Shown here: piece after piece, positions 1 to 11,500 of the stretch
Position numbering within the stretch: the stretch's first letter is position 1
Layout: each line of letters begins with the position of its first letter
Source: Perognathus longimembris pacificus
Taxonomy: Eukaryota; Chordata; Mammalia; Rodentia; Heteromyidae
Length of the DNA: 64,000 bases
Direction: 5' to 3'
Assembly (NCBI RefSeq): GCF_023159225.1
Contig: NC_063167.1
Span: 75,313,298 to 75,377,297 of the forward strand
Program-made: the position numbers and the translations under genes
Notes under the pieces: model-generated
What the model saw: the letters and a program-made list of their open reading frames with translations, nothing else
Told to the model about the DNA's origin: nothing
The model's database searches: none

Positions 1-120
1 TAGTACGATGTTGAAGAGCAGGGGCAAGAGTGGGCATCCCTGCCTTGTTCCTGATTTTAAAGGGAATGACTTTACTTTTTCACCATTTAGAGTTATACTT
101 GCTAGAGATCAAACTTATTA
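1..120 (-). mobile_element. L1 ORF2 fragment, antisense
   Basis: The stretch reading 'gggcatccctgccttgttcctga' is an antisense L1 reverse-transcriptase region. It parallels the same segment of the full-length L1 at about 29500-29560 in this window. It continues beyond the left edge and lies in the last BRDT intron. Confidence 0.75.
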
Positions 121-163
121 TTTGTGTTCTTGTGGGTTATTTTTACTTACTACATAGATTACT

Positions 164-376
164 TTTTTTTTTTTTTTTGCTAGTTCTGGCGCTTGAACTC
201 AGGGCCTGGGTACTGTCCCTGAGCTTCTTTTGCTCAAGGCTAGCACTCTATATAGACCACTTGAGCCACAGCGCCACTTCCGACATTTTTTTTGTGTATG
301 TAGTGCTGAGGAATCAAACCCAGGGCTTCATGCATGCTAGGCAAGCACTCTGCCTCTAAGTCACATTCCCAGCCCC
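164..376 (-). mobile_element. Type 1 SINE (ID dimer), antisense
   Basis: It begins with a T-run (the A-tail in reverse) and ends 'cattcccagcccc', the reverse of the SINE 5' end. Both ID-like halves are recognisable. It lies in the last BRDT intron about 190 bp upstream of the exon. Confidence 0.85.
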
Positions 377-566
377 ACAGACAATATATTTTTTTTTAAA
401 AAACTTTTAATATGAAGAAAAGCTACAAAAAAATTAAATAAATAAATAAATGTTAAATAAATGATTCATACATTGTTAATATCTGTTCCAGATGTTGTGT
501 AGTGATTTTGTGTAGCTGTAATATAGCATACATCTTTAAATAATGAAAATGTTCTCTTTTCCACAG

Positions 567-635
567 ATGGCGGGTACCATTGATATGACTCTTCAAAGTG
601 ACATTATGACAATGTTTGAAAGCAACTTTGATTAA
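567..635 (+). CDS. BRDT: BRDT last coding exon (C-terminus, partial gene)
   Basis: The 69-nt exon follows a pyrimidine-rich CCACAG acceptor (ag at 565-566). It encodes 22 residues ending MTMFESNFD and a TAA at 633-635. This matches my memory of the conserved C-terminus of bromodomain testis-specific protein, a BET-family reader of acetylated histones acting in spermatid chromatin. The acidic and aromatic C-terminal tail is the P-TEFb-interacting region described for BET proteins. The exon is in phase 0 at its start. All bromodomain exons lie upstream of the window. Identification rests on the short tail plus synteny, since EPHX4 follows on the same strand as in other mammals. Confidence 0.88.
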   Translation: MAGTIDMTLQSDIMTMFESNFD

Positions 636-1600
636 AATTAGCCATCGACTTTAAATGAATCATATAAGAGTTTGAAATACATATAGTAAAATGATTGTTT
701 TTCAGACACCAAATATATCAATCTTATATTGTATTTTGACTGCTCTAAGACGATTAAACCGTTTTCACTTGCATTTTTAATAGCTATATGTTCATTTTTT
801 AGTGACACAATTTATAGGAAGTTTTATCATTTGGATCTCTGAACATTGAATAGCTTCCCAGATTCACTCTACACATAATTGTCAGATATGTATTATAGAC
901 CCTGATTTAAACAAATCCAAAAGCAATAGTTTCTGATTGTTTTTAAAATGAAGAATTTATAAAAGTAATTGAAACATATTTCCTGTTGAGTTTTAACTTA
1001 AGATAAATACTTGTGATAAATATTTAGAGTTTCTAACAAATGACACTTGGTTTTTGTGTGTGTCCATTTATATAAGATTCTTTGGTGGTTGCATATTCAA
1101 AATTTACATTGACGTTTAGCTTAAAAGAAGTACTACCTCTGGTTTGAAAAGTGTTGAATTTGAAGCAAAATAATAGTAAATGTTAATTATGTATGTAAGT
1201 TTCTATAGGAACTTATCAGACCTTAATATGTATGTGATTACAATGAATGTTTAATTTTACGTAACCATACTAAAACTTGAGCTTATATTTAAGTATTCTG
1301 TAAAGCATTTTTGTTTTGTCATTTTCAAGTTACAATTATGTATAAATCATGTGTCTTGGCTCCCTGTATTTAAAATTTTTGAACTCTTGAAGTGTAACAG
1401 GATTTAAGCACTCTTCTAATACCTAAAGTAAAAATTCAAAGTGGGCATGTATTTTAGAGAGAAAAAAGAATACAAAAGTTTTCTTGATTTCATTTATTAA
1501 TAGCATGAATGGTGAAATACTTTTAGACTACCAACCAATTTAAAAACATGACTAATGAGTGGGTAAACTATAGCATTACCTACATGAAACAGTGTGAAAA
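636..1600 (+). other. BRDT 3'UTR and start of the BRDT-EPHX4 spacer
   Basis: AT-rich unique-looking sequence follows the BRDT stop codon. No canonical AATAAA stands out soon after the stop. ATTAAA hexamers occur at 631 and near 753, and the latter is a possible polyadenylation signal. The end of the transcript cannot be fixed from sequence alone. Confidence 0.5.
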
Positions 1601-1622
1601 TAATGGTCATTTCTATTCAACA

Positions 1623-1900
1623 TGTGTGTGTGTGTGCGTGTGTGTGTGTGTGTGTGTGCGCGAATGTACACTGGTCCTGGGGGCAAACCCAGGGCCTGGG
1701 CACTCTCTTGGGCTTTTTTTGCTCAAGCCTAATGCTCTACCACTTGAGCTACAGCTCCACTTCTTGTTTTGTTTTTTGTTTTGTTTTTTAGATAAAGGAG
1801 TCTCACAGACTTTCCTGCCTGGCTGGCTTCAAACCGTAATCTTCACATCTCAGCCTCCTGAGAAAGTAGAATTATAGGCATGAGCCACCAGCACCTGGCT
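1623..1900 (-). mobile_element. Type 2 SINE (B1/ID chimera) with (TG)n tail, antisense
   Basis: A (TG)n run at 1623-1661 occupies the tail position. The ID-like arm (ctaccacttgagctacag) and the B1-like half (cagcctcctgag...gagccaccagcacctggct) follow. Confidence 0.8.
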
Positions 1901-1904
1901 TTCT

Positions 1905-3820
1905 ATCCAACTATTAACCAAGAAATTAGGATATGTAGATTAAAAATATATTGATGATTTCCCTAAAAGAGTACAAAAGCTTCTTGACAGCTGTTCTGAT
2001 GTGACTTGACAGTTAGAGCATAGTGGCACATGTGAATATTTATACTGAGTGTTGTGAAGGTCAGTTGAAATCAGTGTAGCAGAGAAAAATAGCGATTTCT
2101 AACTGATTCTTCCTCTTGTTGCTTTCCTCTTTCTGTTCTGAATTGTTCAGAGTATGTGGTCCCTAGATCAGCTAAAATAGCTCCATCTAGGACATTTTTA
2201 ATAATGCAGATTCTCAGATTGCCAACTTGCTAAGTCAAAGTTGGAGTGTAGGATCCAGCAAAGTGGATGGTGAGGCAGCCCTGCCATTCCCTCATCCACC
2301 TCCACCTTGGAAGCCACTGCATGTGTCCTGGTAGCCTCCTTCCCTGCTCGCTTTCCAGTGCTTTTCTTGCCTTCTTGGTTGCCACTTGCAAAGTGTTCTC
2401 TTTCTCTTCTAAGAACTCCCAGCCTGAAAAGTGTCATGCCACGCCTTTGCCACCTGACTCTTGTTCTTTGAGATTTTAGTTTCTGTCTCATGATCTCTCT
2501 GCTATTCCTCTGCTAATGATCTCCATTAGTAAGATCAGCTCTAGTCTTCTGCTTCTTTGTTATTAATAGTTGTGAAAACCCTTCCTTAGTCTCAGTTTCA
2601 AGCATCTGTCACTACTTACTTTTTTTCTAGCTTACACCTTGACTCCAACAATCCTCAGGCCTCAGCAGGACCTCCAGTCCATGGATTCTTTTTTATGGTA
2701 CTTTTCAGGCTGGAAGTAGATTTCAGTGGTATAGGGCTCTTTATGTTCAATTCCTAGTACACCGAAAGAGCGAAACAAAATACAAGTCTTCTCCTTTAAT
2801 GCCCCACTCTACTTTTCCTCAGTTTCTAGTACACTTTATGCCCACTCCCTTGCAGAGCCTTCACTCCATTGCTCCTTTCTTTCTTGGGTCAGTTAGCAAA
2901 ACTCCATCTCTTATGAACTCTGCCTGCTCTGCCCCCATGTAGCTGAGTGTGGCTACAGAAAGATCCACAACCACAGTAACCATTCTCATGACATTTATTA
3001 ATGAGCATGAACTCCAACCAGAGATCTTAGTGAAGTTTCCAGGGTCCTTTCAACTCTCCTAGGCAGTCAGCTATTCAAATCACCATTGTACTTCAGATCT
3101 GTAACCAATACCACATCACCCAGCCTTAGTCTGTACTACCTACTCCTGCTGCTTCCTCACTGAGGTAATGGAAAGGACAAACACCTTCAAGAGGCATCCA
3201 GTGCCCCCTCTGTGAGTGCCACTGCTCGCCATTTCTAAGGCAGTTGAGGTTGATCTCTTAATAGTTCTGTCCTACCCACTCAAGGACATTGCGATAGCAG
3301 TTGGATCTCCACGTCCATGCTCCCTTTGTGATAGTTGTCAACAGACAAACACGTTTTTCTGAAAATTAAATGAGAGAATTTGTGATTTCCCTCTTTCTGT
3401 TCAAACATCCAGATTCACTTCCCAGGGAGTAGACTGCAGAGCCAGAAGCCCCATCTGCATTTCCTTGTGGCCCATTCTCTACCTATTGCCCATTTTGAAA
3501 CATTTGTTTTGATTTTGCCTTTTTGTATTCTAGGGCATGATTTTAAAAATAGTTTTTCTACATGGTTTCAATTTTTTTTACTCTTGTTAAAAAACGTTTG
3601 TCTTATTTCTTTTTAAAGAAAGATAAAACTTTCCCTTTGAAGTGTGCAATTCAGTGTCTTTTAGTATAGTCACTAAAGAAGAATTTTTGTTCATAATTTG
3701 TTTGTTTGCTTATAACTTCATATATTCTGGATCTTAACATTTTGTATTACAAATATTGTCACTTTATTGCTTGTTATTTTCTATTTTGTATATAACTAGA
3801 AATAAACAGTCAAAACCAAT
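1905..3820. other. Spacer without recognisable gene
   Basis: I see no supported exon, RNA gene or clear young repeat here. A weak ID-like stretch sits near 2720-2765. The open frames around 2200-2490 have no family resemblance and are probably chance. Confidence 0.5.
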
Positions 3821-3879
3821 TTTGCAGCTCAAAAATCATATTACAGTCATTATACATGGTTATATGCAGTTATTTTACA

Positions 3880-3958
3880 GTACTTTATAAAAATTTTATT
3901 ATTAAAAAGGCAATGTACAGAGGGGTTACAGTTACATAAGTCAGGGAATAAGTACATT
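3880..3958 (-). mobile_element. L1 3' end, antisense (left part)
   Basis: It contains 'gtacagaggggttacagttacat', the recurrent antisense L1 3'UTR sequence of this genome. It is split by a SINE and resumes at about 4386-4440 (tttctttttgaac). Confidence 0.7.
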
Positions 3959-4385
3959 TTTTTTTGCCAGTTCTCTAGGCTTGGACTCAGGGCCTGGGCA
4001 CTGTCTCTGGAGTTCTTTTTTGCTCAATGCTAGCTCTCTACTACTTTTTTTTTTTTTTTTTTTGGCCAGTCCTGAGGCTTGGACTCAGGGCCTGAACACT
4101 ATCCCTGCCTTCTTTTTGCTCAAGACTAGCACTCTGCCACTTGAGCCACAGCGCCACTTCTGGCCATTTTCTGTATATGTGGTGCTGGGGAATTGTATGC
4201 AGGGCCTCATGTATACGAGGCAAGCACTCTTGCCACTAGGCCATATCCCCAGCCCCAGCTCTCTACTACTTGAGCCACCGTGCTCACTTCCCGGTTTTTC
4301 TCTTTGTATGGTACTGAGGAATTGAACCCAGGGATTCATGCATGCTAGTTGAGCACTCTCCCACTAAACCACATTCCCAGTCCCA
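3959..4385 (-). mobile_element. Older type 1 SINE in L1 tail, interrupted by a younger SINE
   Basis: The older SINE is flanked by 'aagtacattt' on both sides (about 3950 and 4386), so it inserted into the L1 3' end. Its body is cut between 4045 and 4257 by another SINE. Part of this older SINE also occurs at 7115-7215. Confidence 0.75.
4046..4256 (-). mobile_element. Nested type 1 SINE, antisense
   Basis: A complete ID-dimer SINE with a T-run at its left. It is bounded by perfect 14-bp duplications agctctctactact at 4032-4045 and 4257-4270. It is younger than the SINE it interrupts. Confidence 0.92.
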
Positions 4386-4454
4386 CAAGTACATTTCTTT
4401 TTGAACAAAATCACCTCTTTCCTTGCTCTCTGCTAGTTTCCCTATTTTATAGTA

Positions 4455-4668
4455 TTTTATTTATTTTCATTGTGTTGGTACTAGGGCTTGAATTCACAGC
4501 CTCTTGCTCTCCAGTAAGCTTTTTTGCTCATGGCTAGTGCTCTACCACTCAGGCCATGCCTCCAGCTTACCTTCTTGCTGGTTAATTGCAGACTTCTCTG
4601 TCTGGACAGGCTTCAAACCAGATCTCAGCCTCCTGAGTAACTTAATTGTAGGTGTGAGCCTCTGGCAC
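4455..4668 (-). mobile_element. Type 2 SINE, antisense, diverged
   Basis: The order is an ID-like arm (tagtgctctaccactcaggcc), a linker (gctggttaattg) and a B1-like half (ctcagcctcctgagtaac), as in other type 2 elements, with many substitutions. Confidence 0.65.
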
Positions 4669-4837
4669 ATAGTAATATTGTTTTTCATTACAAAGCTGTT
4701 AGAGATGAGTTTCATATAAAATTTAGATATATTAAGGGGGTTTTATTATACTTTCCTAGAAGCATAAGACTCCACAGTACCACAACAATAAATAAGAATT
4801 AGAAAAAAAATTAAAAAGAATTAGATATATAATACTT

Positions 4838-5046
4838 CACTGGTGGCTCACCAGTGAATTCTAGCTACCTGGGAGACTGAGATCAGAGGGCTGAGGTTGG
4901 AAGCCAACCTGGGCTGGACTCCCATCTGTAATTAACAAGCAAAATACCATACTGGGACCAGGGCTCAAGTGGTATAGTGTCAGCTATGAACAAGCAAGTT
5001 CAATGAATATAAGGCCCTGAGTTCAAGCCATGGTACCAGCACAAAT
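4838..5046 (+). mobile_element. Type 2 SINE, sense, diverged
   Basis: The B1-like head (tagctacctgggagactgagatc) is followed by an ID-like arm (gggctcaagtggtatagtg) and ends near 'gtaccagcac'. Confidence 0.65.
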
Positions 5047-5074
5047 AACAATAATTATCTATGTATGTATGGTT

Positions 5075-5395
5075 GAGCATGGTGGCACATACATGTAGTA
5101 CGATCTGCTTAGGAAGTAGAGCGTGAGGGTATTGCAATTCAAGGTCAACCTACACAAAAAATTAGTAAGCTTTTTGTCTCAATACATAGGTCATTCATGA
5201 ATCTTTATTTAGTCCTAGCTATGTGGGAGGCCATAGGTAATCCAAGGTCAGTACAGGAAAAAACATGCAAGATCCTATATGAAAAAGCAAGAAAGAGGAC
5301 TGGGAATGTGGCCTAGTTCTAGAGTGCTTGCCTTATATATATGAAGCCCTGGGTTTGATTCATGAGAGTGCAGTTTTTAAAAAAAAGTTGCCACA
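5075..5395 (+). mobile_element. B1-like monomers followed by ID-like unit
   Basis: Positions 5075-5200 resemble an old B1 monomer (gagcatggtggcacatac). About 5200-5290 resembles a second diverged one. Positions 5298-5380 are a single ID-like unit (ctgggaatgtggcctag...gaagccctgggtttgatt). Confidence 0.5.
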
Positions 5396-5869
5396 AAAAG
5401 TGTTTTATCCTAAAAGAAATGCCTAAGGGGATATTCAATCTTTATGGAAAGTAAGGCAGTGTGAGTGCCTTGCTGTTTCATTCTTAACACCATGTGGTCT
5501 GGTCCCTACGGCTGAAGGAACCCAGAAAGATGGCATCAGAGGATAGCACCAGACTTGAAAGAGTCCCGTTATACTCACATCCCACTAACCAGAATCCAAT
5601 GACCTGGTCACATCCAGTTGCAAGGTTCCAAAATGCCCAGCAACACACCACTCACAGGCATTTCACATGGCTAATGAACACAAGATGTTCAGCGTCTATC
5701 CTATCAAGGCCCTACATGATCATATGCAGCAAATTAGCTAAAATATTTCTGTTAAATATTAAATCTGTGGGAACTCATGTGGATGGTCAGGGGCATAAAT
5801 ACAATCATTCTGTGAAGTGATTTGACATTATTTTGTAAAACTGAATAGAAGTATCATCAAAACCCACAA

Positions 5870-6340
5870 ATCCTTCCAGCTTCCTACCCTAGAGAAACCA
5901 CTACAAGACCAGGAAGACACAAGTATAAGAACATACAAACCATGTACAAACAAGAGTCATAAGAAGACCAACTCAATACCTATATAGCAAACTAATGGAA
6001 AGAGGTGCCAGAAATAAAAGAATGACACAGGTATAATCCAACAGAGGAAGAATGGACCTTTCAAGCAAAAGCACTGGATATCCATAAGGATATGGGTGGG
6101 GAATCACAACCTAATGTCACACTTGATAAAAAATGAATCCAAAATGGAACATGAACTTCTATACAAAATGTAAAACCATGAAACGATATGGCTAGGCAAA
6201 GAGTTTTTAAGACATCAAAAGCATGGTTTAGAAATGGAAAAAAATGGGCAAATTTTATCCTAATGAAAACTTTTCTTTGAAAAGACAAGCTACAGACTGG
6301 GGGAAATATTTAGGGGGGAAAATCTCATTATGTACAATAA
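5870..6340 (+). mobile_element. Ancient L1 (L1M-type) fragment, sense
   Basis: Phrases such as 'gaatccaaaatgga', 'taaaaccatgaaac' and 'agacaagctacagactggg' follow the order seen in old mammalian L1 ORF2 3' regions. The match is from memory and heavily diverged. Confidence 0.5.
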
Positions 6341-6653
6341 AAGTTTTCAAGCCAGAAACTTTCAAGAAAGCCTAATTTTAAAAAAATTAAAGTAGCTGTG
6401 TATATGAATCAGTGCTGAAACACTCATGCAAGGGCAGGGTTTCGAATTCTTCCAGAAAAGGAGGAAAGGTGAATAGAAAGTTTGGGTACTTTTGACAAAG
6501 AGGACTATATTCCAAAATTTCAATGAAATGCCACTGCCAGATCATGGATGGCTAACATTTTTTTGTTATTTTCTGTTTTAACAATATCCAGTGCTTGCAA
6601 AAATGTGAGTTAACTAGCATATATTGCTGCTGGTGTCATTTCAATATTATGCA

Positions 6654-6656
<3 letters not shown>

Positions 6657-6703
<47 letters not shown>

Positions 6704-6925
6704 GTGTGTGCATGCCAGTCCTGAGGCTTGAACATAGGGCATGGGCACTCTCTTTTAGTTCTTTTTGTTCCAGACTGGTGCGCTAGTACTTGAGCCACAC
6801 TTCCACTTCAGGCTTTTTGCTAGTTAATTGAAATCAGTGTCTCATGGACTTCTCTGCCCCATCAGGCCTAATCCTCAGATCACAGCCTACTGAGTATATA
6901 GGATTACAGGCCTGAGCTTGGGGGC
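6657..6925 (-). mobile_element. Type 2 SINE with (TG)n tail, antisense
   Basis: A (TG)n run at 6657-6701 lies at the SINE tail. The ID arm begins near 6716 and the B1-like half ends near 6925. A GA-rich tract (6926-6980) follows. Confidence 0.8.
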
Positions 6926-6980
6926 TGAGAGGAGGAAGAAGAGGAGGAGGGGGAGGGGGTAGGTGGGGGAGGAGGGGGAA

Positions 6981-7215
6981 CAGCTCAAAAATCATATTAC
7001 AGTAATTTATACATGATTATATGCAGTTATTTTACAGTACTTTATAAAAATTTTATTATTAAAAAGGCAATGTACAGAGGGGTTACAGTTACATAAGTCA
7101 GGGAATAAGTACATTTTTTTGCCAGTTCTAGGGCTTGGACTCAGGGCCGGGGCACTGTCCCTGGCTGCTTTTTGCTCAATGCTAGCTCTCTACTACTTGA
7201 GCCACCGTGCTCACC
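6981..7215 (-). repeat. Local duplicate of the 3822-4270 segment (L1 tail plus partial SINE)
   Basis: The sequence from 'cagctcaaaaatcatattac' through the L1 3' end and into the older SINE, up to 'gagccaccgtgctcac', repeats 3822-4042 plus 4257-4285 almost base for base. It lacks the nested SINE of the first copy. It breaks off inside the SINE at about 7215 and joins an ID-like tail (7216-7275). Confidence 0.85.
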
Positions 7216-7399
7216 ATGCTTGCCTAGCAAGTGCAAAAAACGTCCTGGGTTCGAGCCCCAGTACCAAAAAAGAAAAGACAAAAATAAATACATAGGACCT
7301 CAATCAGGCCAGACATGGATCAACTCTTGCAGGTAAGCTACATCCATAGCCCTGTGCAGCCTTTTTGAAATCCTGTTTTCCACGGTTAAATGTGCACTT

Positions 7400-7715
7400 C
7401 TCACCTAACCAAGCGAACCCATTTCTCTACATTTACCTTGAGGAAATGGAAGCACAAAAATGTGCATGTGACTGTTTAGAGTGAAATGGTTCCTAACAGC
7501 CCCAAAGTGGAGGGAAATAAAGTTAATATTCCTTAACTGAGGATAGGAAACATTCCTGAGCTGTGTGTCCATACTGTGTGAGCCCATTTATATAGTATTC
7601 TTCCTAAGAAAAACAAACTTTGTAAGGACAGAAAACAGAGCAGTGGTTGCCAGGGGCTGCTGGCCTTGCTTTGGAGCCCTGTGTGAGATTTTGTAGCTAG
7701 GCTGGCCACTTTGAA
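7400..7715 (+). mobile_element. Old L1 3' region remnant, sense
   Basis: 'gcagtggttgccaggggctg' and the preceding 'cccatttatatag' resemble the 3' part of ancient L1M elements. This is recognised from memory and has low to moderate certainty. It lies just upstream of the EPHX4 CpG island. Confidence 0.45.
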
Positions 7716-7744
7716 CCTAAATGTCATCTTCAGCTCTTTAGAAG

Positions 7745-7745
7745 A

Positions 7746-7791
<46 letters not shown>
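7745..7791. repeat. (TCTG)n microsatellite
   Basis: About twelve uninterrupted TCTG units lie at the upstream edge of the EPHX4 CpG island. Confidence 0.95.
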
Positions 7792-7829
7792 GACTCGGTC
7801 ATTCCCTCTAGGATCCGGGAAAGGCCTAG

Positions 7830-8460
7830 TGCCCGTTGACCGGCCAGCGGGGCAGTGGGGCCTCTGGTACCCAGGTCGCGCCATCAGGGGGCACTTGCGC
7901 GCTGCCTGACATGGTTATTCTCACCTTTATTGTGGTCGCAGGTTTAGCAATTGTGCAACTAGGATGCTTCTGCGGAAGAGGCCCGGGGACGCCCCTAGGC
8001 GGCGGCCAGGGTGCGGAGTTTCCCAGCGGCGGGCGGGCGGAGGGTGCAGCGTGAGCGCGGGGCCGCGGCGCGGGGACCGGGCGGAGGCGCGCGGGGCCCC
8101 GGCGCGGGGACTCGCGGGCGCGGGCGCGGGCGCGGGCACGGGCGCGAGCGCGGGGATGGCGGGGCTGCGGGGCTGCCGGCCCGGCCTGGGGGCTGCCATG
8201 CGCTCCCTGCTCTTCTGGGCGCTCGTCTACGGCTACTGCGGGCTCTGCGCCGCCATCCACCTGCTCAAACTTTTGTGGAGCATCGGCCGCGGGCCCGCGC
8301 GGACCTTCCGGCGGGCGGCGCGGGAGCAGCCCCCCGCGTGCCTCAGCGACCCCTCGCTGGGCACCCACTGCTACGTGCGGATCAAGGTGAAGGCCGTGCG
8401 GGAGGACCGGGCGCGGGGACCCCGCAGACGCCTGGGGGTCCGAGGGGGAAATCTGGATAG
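7830..8460 (+). promoter_or_regulatory. CpG island / EPHX4 promoter and exon 1
   Basis: A sharp rise in G+C and CpG density against AT-rich flanks surrounds the EPHX4 start codon. No TATA box is evident. A CTCF-like motif (ccatcagggggca, 7881-7893) lies about 270 bp upstream of the ATG. A run of (CGGGCG)-type hexamers (8118-8154) directly precedes the ATG, in the expected 5'UTR. The transcription start is not determinable here. Confidence 0.8.
8156..8386 (+). CDS. EPHX4: EPHX4 coding exon 1
   Basis: It encodes residues 1-77, starting MAGLRG. It includes the membrane anchor ([12 protein letters not shown]) and the linker up to CYVRIK. The donor is AAG|GTGAAG at 8386/8387 (phase 0). An upstream in-frame ATG at 7964 would add 64 Gly/Ala/Arg-rich residues without resemblance to the family, so 8156 is preferred. 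Confidence 0.95.
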
Positions 8461-8487
8461 TGTAGTGGGTGTGTGTCGCGTCCTCTG

Positions 8488-8534
<47 letters not shown>

Positions 8535-11500
8535 GTCAACGCGGGGTTTCTGGTCGGGGTCCCCCAGGGCTCCTACAGCCATTTTCGCTTCCTTTCCTGC
8601 CTTCGCCCTTTTGCCCTTTGGAGCTGGGATCCACGGTAAGGAGTCGATCCTGGGGATGCCCAAATTCTGAGAGAGAAAGAGGCGCAGACTTCAGTCTAAT
8701 CACAGAGCAGAGGAAGCAATGAAATAAGTGGATTGTTATCTGGCAGGGAGGGAGCAGACTTTCAACATGAGGCACCAAAGGAATGGGAAATAAAGTAAAT
8801 GCCAACTATGCACTTCAACCGGGACTTCAGGGGCTCACGCGTGTCCCCAGCCTTCTCCCGGGCCAGGAGCTCCTGAGGCTCCATCCTAGGGGAGAGAGAG
8901 CACTGGGTTGTGCCGGCCTCTCAAAGCCAGCACCGCGTGAGGAAGTATTTACGCCACCAAGTCCCGATTGCTCAGCTGTTGGAGTCCAGCAGCATATTCA
9001 GAAAATCAGCCTGGAATGGATGTCGCACCAAGTGAATATTTATCAAAAAGGAAAAAAAAATCCCCCCAACCAAACTTAGAACTTAATACAAATGATGATT
9101 ATAGTAATTGCACTGGTACATAAAATTGCACAACAAAATGTGTTAATTAAATCCAATCCATTTCCCTACATTTCATCCTCCAATAGTTACCACCCAAGAA
9201 AAAAGGAGGAGGGGGGGAGGAGGGGAAGGACGGGGAGGAGGGGGAGGAGGAGGGGGGGAGGGGGAGGAGGAGGGGGGAGGGGGAGGAGGAGGAGGAGGAG
9301 GAGGAGGAGGAGGAAGAGGAGGAGGAGGAGGAGGAGGAGGAGGAGGAGGAGGAGGAGGAGGAGGAGGAGGAGGAGGAGGAGGAGGAGGAGGAGGAGGAGG
9401 AGGAGGAGGAGGAGGAGGAGGAGGAGGAGGAGGAGGAGGAAGAAAAATAGGATTAGGATTTGCAGGGATTCTGCATTTGAGGGGGAAATCCTGTTAACTC
9501 TATCCAACTCAAGGAGTTAAAGGAGCTTTATTTCCCTGGGTTGCTTAAAATGCCTTTCCTCTGCCTGTGGCCATCTCAAGAGCTTCTCTGGCCCAGGCAT
9601 GCAGAACCAAGGAGTGGAAAGAACACAGTTCTGTGAGTCAGACCAATAGAGAACTAGTCACCACGCTGCCTTCCCCTCTCCTTCCCCACCCTCCCCTCCC
9701 CCAGGGTTGCTGGGGATGGCCCCAGGGCCTTGTGCATGCCAGACAAGTGCTCTACCACCCTCCCAAGTACTTTTATGATCCGAATGAACATGTTTGGGGT
9801 TTATTTAAATATGTAAAATAATGAAGCTGAATTAGGTGGTCATCTGTAACCTTTAAGCCATTGTATATATACATATTATATATAATTGTGTGTGTGCGCG
9901 CGTGCACGCGCGCGTGCATGTGTTGATCCTGGGGCTTGAACAGAGAGCCCTGGGTGCTGTCCCTGAGCTTCTTTTGTTCAAGGCTAGTGCTTTACCACTA
10001 AAGCCACAGCTCCACTTCCAGCTTGATTTATTGGAGATAAGAGTCTCATGGACATTTCCGCTCTGGCTGGCTTTGAATTGTGATTCTCAGATCTCAGCCT
10101 CCTGAGTAGCTAGGATTACAAGTGTGAGCCACCAGTGCCAGGCTTATATAATGTTTAAGTGGGTCTACAAAGGAGTTGCCCTTCAACAAAGCTGTTTATA
10201 AATAAAAAATTTCTCAGTCAATGTCATCCCTTTCAACATTCTCATCCATCCTTCCCAACATACCCCTACCTTCACTTTTTGCAGGATAAACACTAAATTG
10301 TTCCCTCCTCCTCCTCCTCCCCCCCCCTCCTCCTCCTCCTCCTCCAATTCAGTAACTGATGCTCTACCAGTTGAGCCACACCACCAACCTCAAGTTGTTT
10401 CCCCAAATGTATTTGCCTCTCAAATTTTTACATTGAATTTTTTTTACTACATTTACCACCCCCTTCTTCTCTACCCTAGCTGATCTTTAAGACTCTTTCA
10501 CATCTAAGTCTGTTGGTTGTGTAATCTCATCCAAAAGCCAGTGTTTGTGTTCAGCTTTTGGTTCTTAGTTTCTCTCCTAGCTTGCTTTCTTTTAGAATTT
10601 TTGCTTTTCTTTCTTACTAGCTTCTTTACCATCTTCCATTTGTTTAGTATTTGGCCTCTCTCTCTTTCTCTCTCTCTCTATTTTCCTTGAGCTGTCTTAT
10701 TTTCCACATGCATAGTGAAGTCTTGGACACTCAGGATACAGTTTGACATGAGACGCAAGCAGACAGAGAAACAGTTACATGCGACACCCAAAATAATAAT
10801 GTGGGAAGGAGATGCCTAAAAATAAGAGAAGGAGGTGTGAATTATATAACTGATGGCACAGCTTTTGATGGGCAAACTGAGAAAAGTACATGACTAAGGG
10901 CTCGTGAGGTTGGCAAGAATATAAATCACACCAGATTTATTTACATGGCCTGCAGAAGTTGAGAGATAAAACCTGACACTTCAATAAGAGGAGAGCTACA
11001 AAAAGGTGACATTGCTTCAGAAGCTCAGAATATATAAACTGACCTTAGGGAACAAGAAAGGAAGGCACTAAAAGGAAATGTCAACAAAGTCAATCATTCC
11101 AGTTATAGTATTGATAAATCATCATTTTCTTGGAAATTAGTAATAGTTACTTTATTTCTTGATTTCAAGATAATGCAAATGAGGATTTTGTTTGGTTTTG
11201 GTTTTGGTTTTTATAATGGGACTGGGATTTGAATTCATTGTCTAGGTGCTGTCCCCTAGCTTTTTCTGCTCAGGGCTGGTACTTAACCACTAGAACCACA
11301 GCTCTGCTTCTGGCATTTTGGGTGGCTAATTGGAAATAAGAGTTTCACAGAATTTCTTCCTGAGCTATTTTTGAAGTGTAATCCCTAAATCTCAGCCCCC
11401 TGAATACTTAGAGTTAGAGATGTGAGCCATGAGCACCTGGCCATAAATGAAAGGAAATGGCAATACTAAATATCATAGTTTGACAAGCAGCATCAAATAT

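Noticed and set aside
5494..5820. 108-codon plus-strand frame in the BRDT-EPHX4 spacer
   Set aside because: No family resemblance and no CpG or splice evidence.
7964..8722. Continuous 252-codon frame covering EPHX4 exon 1
   Set aside because: It reads through the exon 1 donor into intron 1 and a (TG)n run. Only 8156-8386 is supported as coding.
9092..9520. Poly-Arg and poly-Leu open frames
   Set aside because: Translation of the (GGA)n tract.
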